Made by a program: the position numbers and the translations under genes. A stretch of DNA of 44,606 nt from the IMG/VR virus record IMGVR_UViG_3300029319_000105, positions 1 through 44,606 of that record; one strand, given 5' to 3'. This DNA comes from a virus. Within the stretch, counting starts at the first letter, position 1, and each line of letters starts with the position of its first letter. The notes under the pieces are model-generated. The model did no database searches and was not told the DNA's origin. It saw only the letters and a list, made by a program, of their open reading frames with translations. This document shows, one piece after another, positions 43,613-44,606 of this stretch.

Positions 43613-43630
43613 TCAAAAAATATATAGATT

Positions 43631-43894
43631 ATGAACTTTAAACCAAATGGATCGTGGGTTGTCCTACCAGACCCAAGTAAAACAAAGACAGATTCAGGAA
43701 TTATCTTAGATGAAAAGACTGCAAAAAGCATGAACACTAATATATTAAAGGTTCTTGCAGCAGGTCCACAGTGCCATTTTGCAAAAGTAGGTGATACTGT
43801 TATGGTAGATCCTAGATCAGAGGCTATGATGGTAGATCTTGATGATACTCAATGTATAATGATTTCTGAGCACCAATTATTAGGTAAGTGGTAA
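43631..43894 (+). CDS. GroES-like co-chaperonin (Cpn10 fold)
   Basis: This 87-aa protein reads GSWVVLPDPSKTKTDSGIIL, then an ILKVLAAGPQC strand, KVGDTVMVDP, and a C-terminal DTQCIMISEHQLLGKW. The order (N-terminal strand, flexible mobile loop with SGIIL, GD turn and MISExxLLG end) is that of GroES and T4 gp31. It would pair with host GroEL to fold phage proteins, perhaps the capsid or the giant cargo proteins. It is the first gene after the strong promoter, so it is expressed early. Confidence 0.8.
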   Translation: MNFKPNGSWVVLPDPSKTKTDSGIILDEKTAKSMNTNILKVLAAGPQCHFAKVGDTVMVDPRSEAMMVDLDDTQCIMISEHQLLGKW

Positions 43895-44154
43895 AAGGAA
43901 CTGTTAATATTTCTTTAGAAGATTACCATTCTTTACTAGATTCTGCACAAAAATCTTTAGAATTAAAAGGTAACTTAGATAAAGCTGTAAAAGAACTACA
44001 AGTTTTTTTATCTTTTTTATGTACAAGAGAAAGTATAGAAAAATACGTAGAAGAATTTAACAGACAATCTAAAACATCTATTATTAATATTAACGGGGGT
44101 ATAGCAAAAATAGAATTAAAAACATTAGTAAATGAAAAGAAAAATAACAATTAA
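43888..44154 (+). CDS. 88-aa helical protein, GTG start
   Basis: The start is GTG at 43888, overlapping the last Trp codon and stop of the co-chaperonin gene by seven bases. The protein is helical and Lys/Leu/Glu-rich (LDSAQKSLELKGNLDKAVKE), with a C-terminal ININGGIAKIELKT strand. No family is known. The overlap favours coupled translation. Confidence 0.5.
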   Translation: MVKGTVNISLEDYHSLLDSAQKSLELKGNLDKAVKELQVFLSFLCTRESIEKYVEEFNRQSKTSIININGGIAKIELKTLVNEKKNNN

Positions 44155-44458
44155 TATAGACAGTACATTAAAGTATCTACAACTATGGAATGGTATTTTT
44201 AATTTAACTGACAAAGAATTAGAAATATTAGCTGCATTTATAGATGTTCAAAGTATTACAAATGAAGTAAATTTATGTAGTGTAAAAAATAAGAGAGAGG
44301 TAGCTAGAATAGTAGGTATTAAAGATTACAATACTCTAAATAACTACATAAAAAGATTTAAAGATAAAAGAGTAGTTACAAAGTCTGATAATAATTACAG
44401 TTTGAACAACTTTTTAAATCCAGAAACAGATAGTGTTACAGTGACTATAAAAAGATGA
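44132..44458 (+). CDS. 108-aa winged-helix-like protein
   Basis: It overlaps the end of the 88-aa gene by 23 bases. Residues about 20-85 look like a wHTH: LTDKELEILAAFIDVQSITN, KREVARIVGIKDYNTLNNYI and a basic recognition stretch KRFKDKRVV. It could regulate the right operon or act as a replication factor. The stop overlaps the next ATG (ATGA). Confidence 0.6.
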   Translation: MKRKITINIDSTLKYLQLWNGIFNLTDKELEILAAFIDVQSITNEVNLCSVKNKREVARIVGIKDYNTLNNYIKRFKDKRVVTKSDNNYSLNNFLNPETDSVTVTIKR

Positions 44459-44589
44459 TAATATTACAAGACGATAAAATATTTTCTTACTTAGTACCTT
44501 CATATTTTACTGTGGGTCCTTACGACATAGTTATAATACAAGATCCTGATGGACATGCATTAACAATAAAAATAAATTCCAATGAGTGA
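44455..44589 (+). CDS. 44-aa hypothetical protein
   Basis: The ORF reads MIILQDDKIFSYLVPSYFTV and ends DGHALTIKINSNE. ATG overlaps the TGA of the wHTH-like gene, and its own stop follows the start of the next gene (ATGAGTGA). Mostly beta strand is predicted by eye. No family is known. Confidence 0.5.
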   Translation: MIILQDDKIFSYLVPSYFTVGPYDIVIIQDPDGHALTIKINSNE

Positions 44590-44606
44590 AGAAAAAGAAG
44601 AATTAT
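44582..44606 (+). CDS. Start of a further gene (partial)
   Basis: ATG at 44582 overlaps the end of the 44-aa gene and opens a frame (MSEEKEEL) that runs off the window. It fits the coupled-gene pattern of this operon. Confidence 0.45.

Larger units (their letters stand above)
43108..43630. other. Divergent intergenic control region
   Basis: This 523-bp gap lies between the minus and plus blocks and has no convincing gene. At 43236-43266 there is an A-run, a long T-run and further T-rich DNA that would melt easily. From about 43290 to 43560 the DNA is less AT-rich, with short complementary segments (CCCTAC/GTAGGG at 43302-43347; TCCTT/AAGGA near 43460-43482; TCTC/GAGA near 43521-43535). A -7-like TATGTTTG lies at 43281-43288 and a full promoter at 43581-43612. 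It is a good place for early promoters, a leader RNA or an origin; which of these cannot be decided here. Confidence 0.55.

Noticed and set aside
1-44606. Stop-codon reassignment as in some gut crAss-like phages
   Set aside because: All main genes are intact in the standard code, and TAG, TAA and TGA all end genes at sensible positions.

Overview
The window looks like about 45 kb of a crAss-like phage (order Crassvirales). Three things support this. First, a compact plus-strand block of very large virion proteins includes a 2080-residue protein with the DFDID catalytic motif of the crAss-like virion RNA polymerase. Second, it faces an opposing minus-strand replication block with family A DNA polymerase, UDG, SF2 helicase, DnaB, primase, a Sak4-like ATPase, a 5'-3' exonuclease, a PD-(D/E)XK nuclease and a metallophosphoesterase. 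Third, the host appears to be a member of Bacteroidota: the DNA is AT-rich, there is almost no Shine-Dalgarno signal, and two clear promoters of the form TTG-N20/21-TAnnTTTG are present. The standard code fits: TAA, TGA and TAG all end genes. I saw no tRNA, integrase, transposase or CRISPR array.

Layout. 1-22270 (+): the end of an upstream gene, then six tightly packed genes for predicted virion cargo or ejection proteins (376, 1049, 810, 1608, 2080 and 1461 aa). They include the RNA polymerase and a protein with an HEFGH metalloprotease site. A strong terminator hairpin at 22282-22304 separates this block from the convergent minus-strand genes. 22334-28854 (-): Nmad1/DUF1599-like protein, an unknown, 5'-3' exonuclease, an unknown, MoxR-like AAA ATPase, a VWA/metallopeptidase protein, a radical SAM SPL-like enzyme and a zinc-ribbon protein. 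28855-29114: a terminator and a structured leader. 29115-36060 (-): endonuclease, metallophosphoesterase, primase, an SSB-like protein, an unknown, Sak4-like ATPase, several tiny genes, DnaB and a DnaB-adjacent protein, headed by a good promoter. 36074-40795 (-): SF2 helicase, wHTH, an unknown, UDG, DNA polymerase and two small genes. 40927-43107 (-): unknown early-type genes plus tiny genes, interrupted at 42402-42891 by 490 bp of non-coding DNA rich in hairpins. 43108-43630: the divergent control region. 43631-end (+): a GroES-like co-chaperonin, two small proteins (one possibly a wHTH), a 44-aa ORF and the start of another gene.

How it works together (inference from family knowledge). The polymerase packaged in the virion is injected with the DNA and transcribes early genes. 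The divergent region fires outward, and the minus-strand genes build a replisome with its own repair and recombination enzymes. The plus-strand giants are made late and packaged.

The least explained parts are: terminal sequence motifs shared by the three giant proteins; a multi-branched RNA-like fold at 42437-42590; two possible RNA leaders (24280-24350 and 28882-29037); the VWA-MoxR-unknown triad; and several genes under 60 codons. All calls come from reading the sequence; no searches or folding programs were run.
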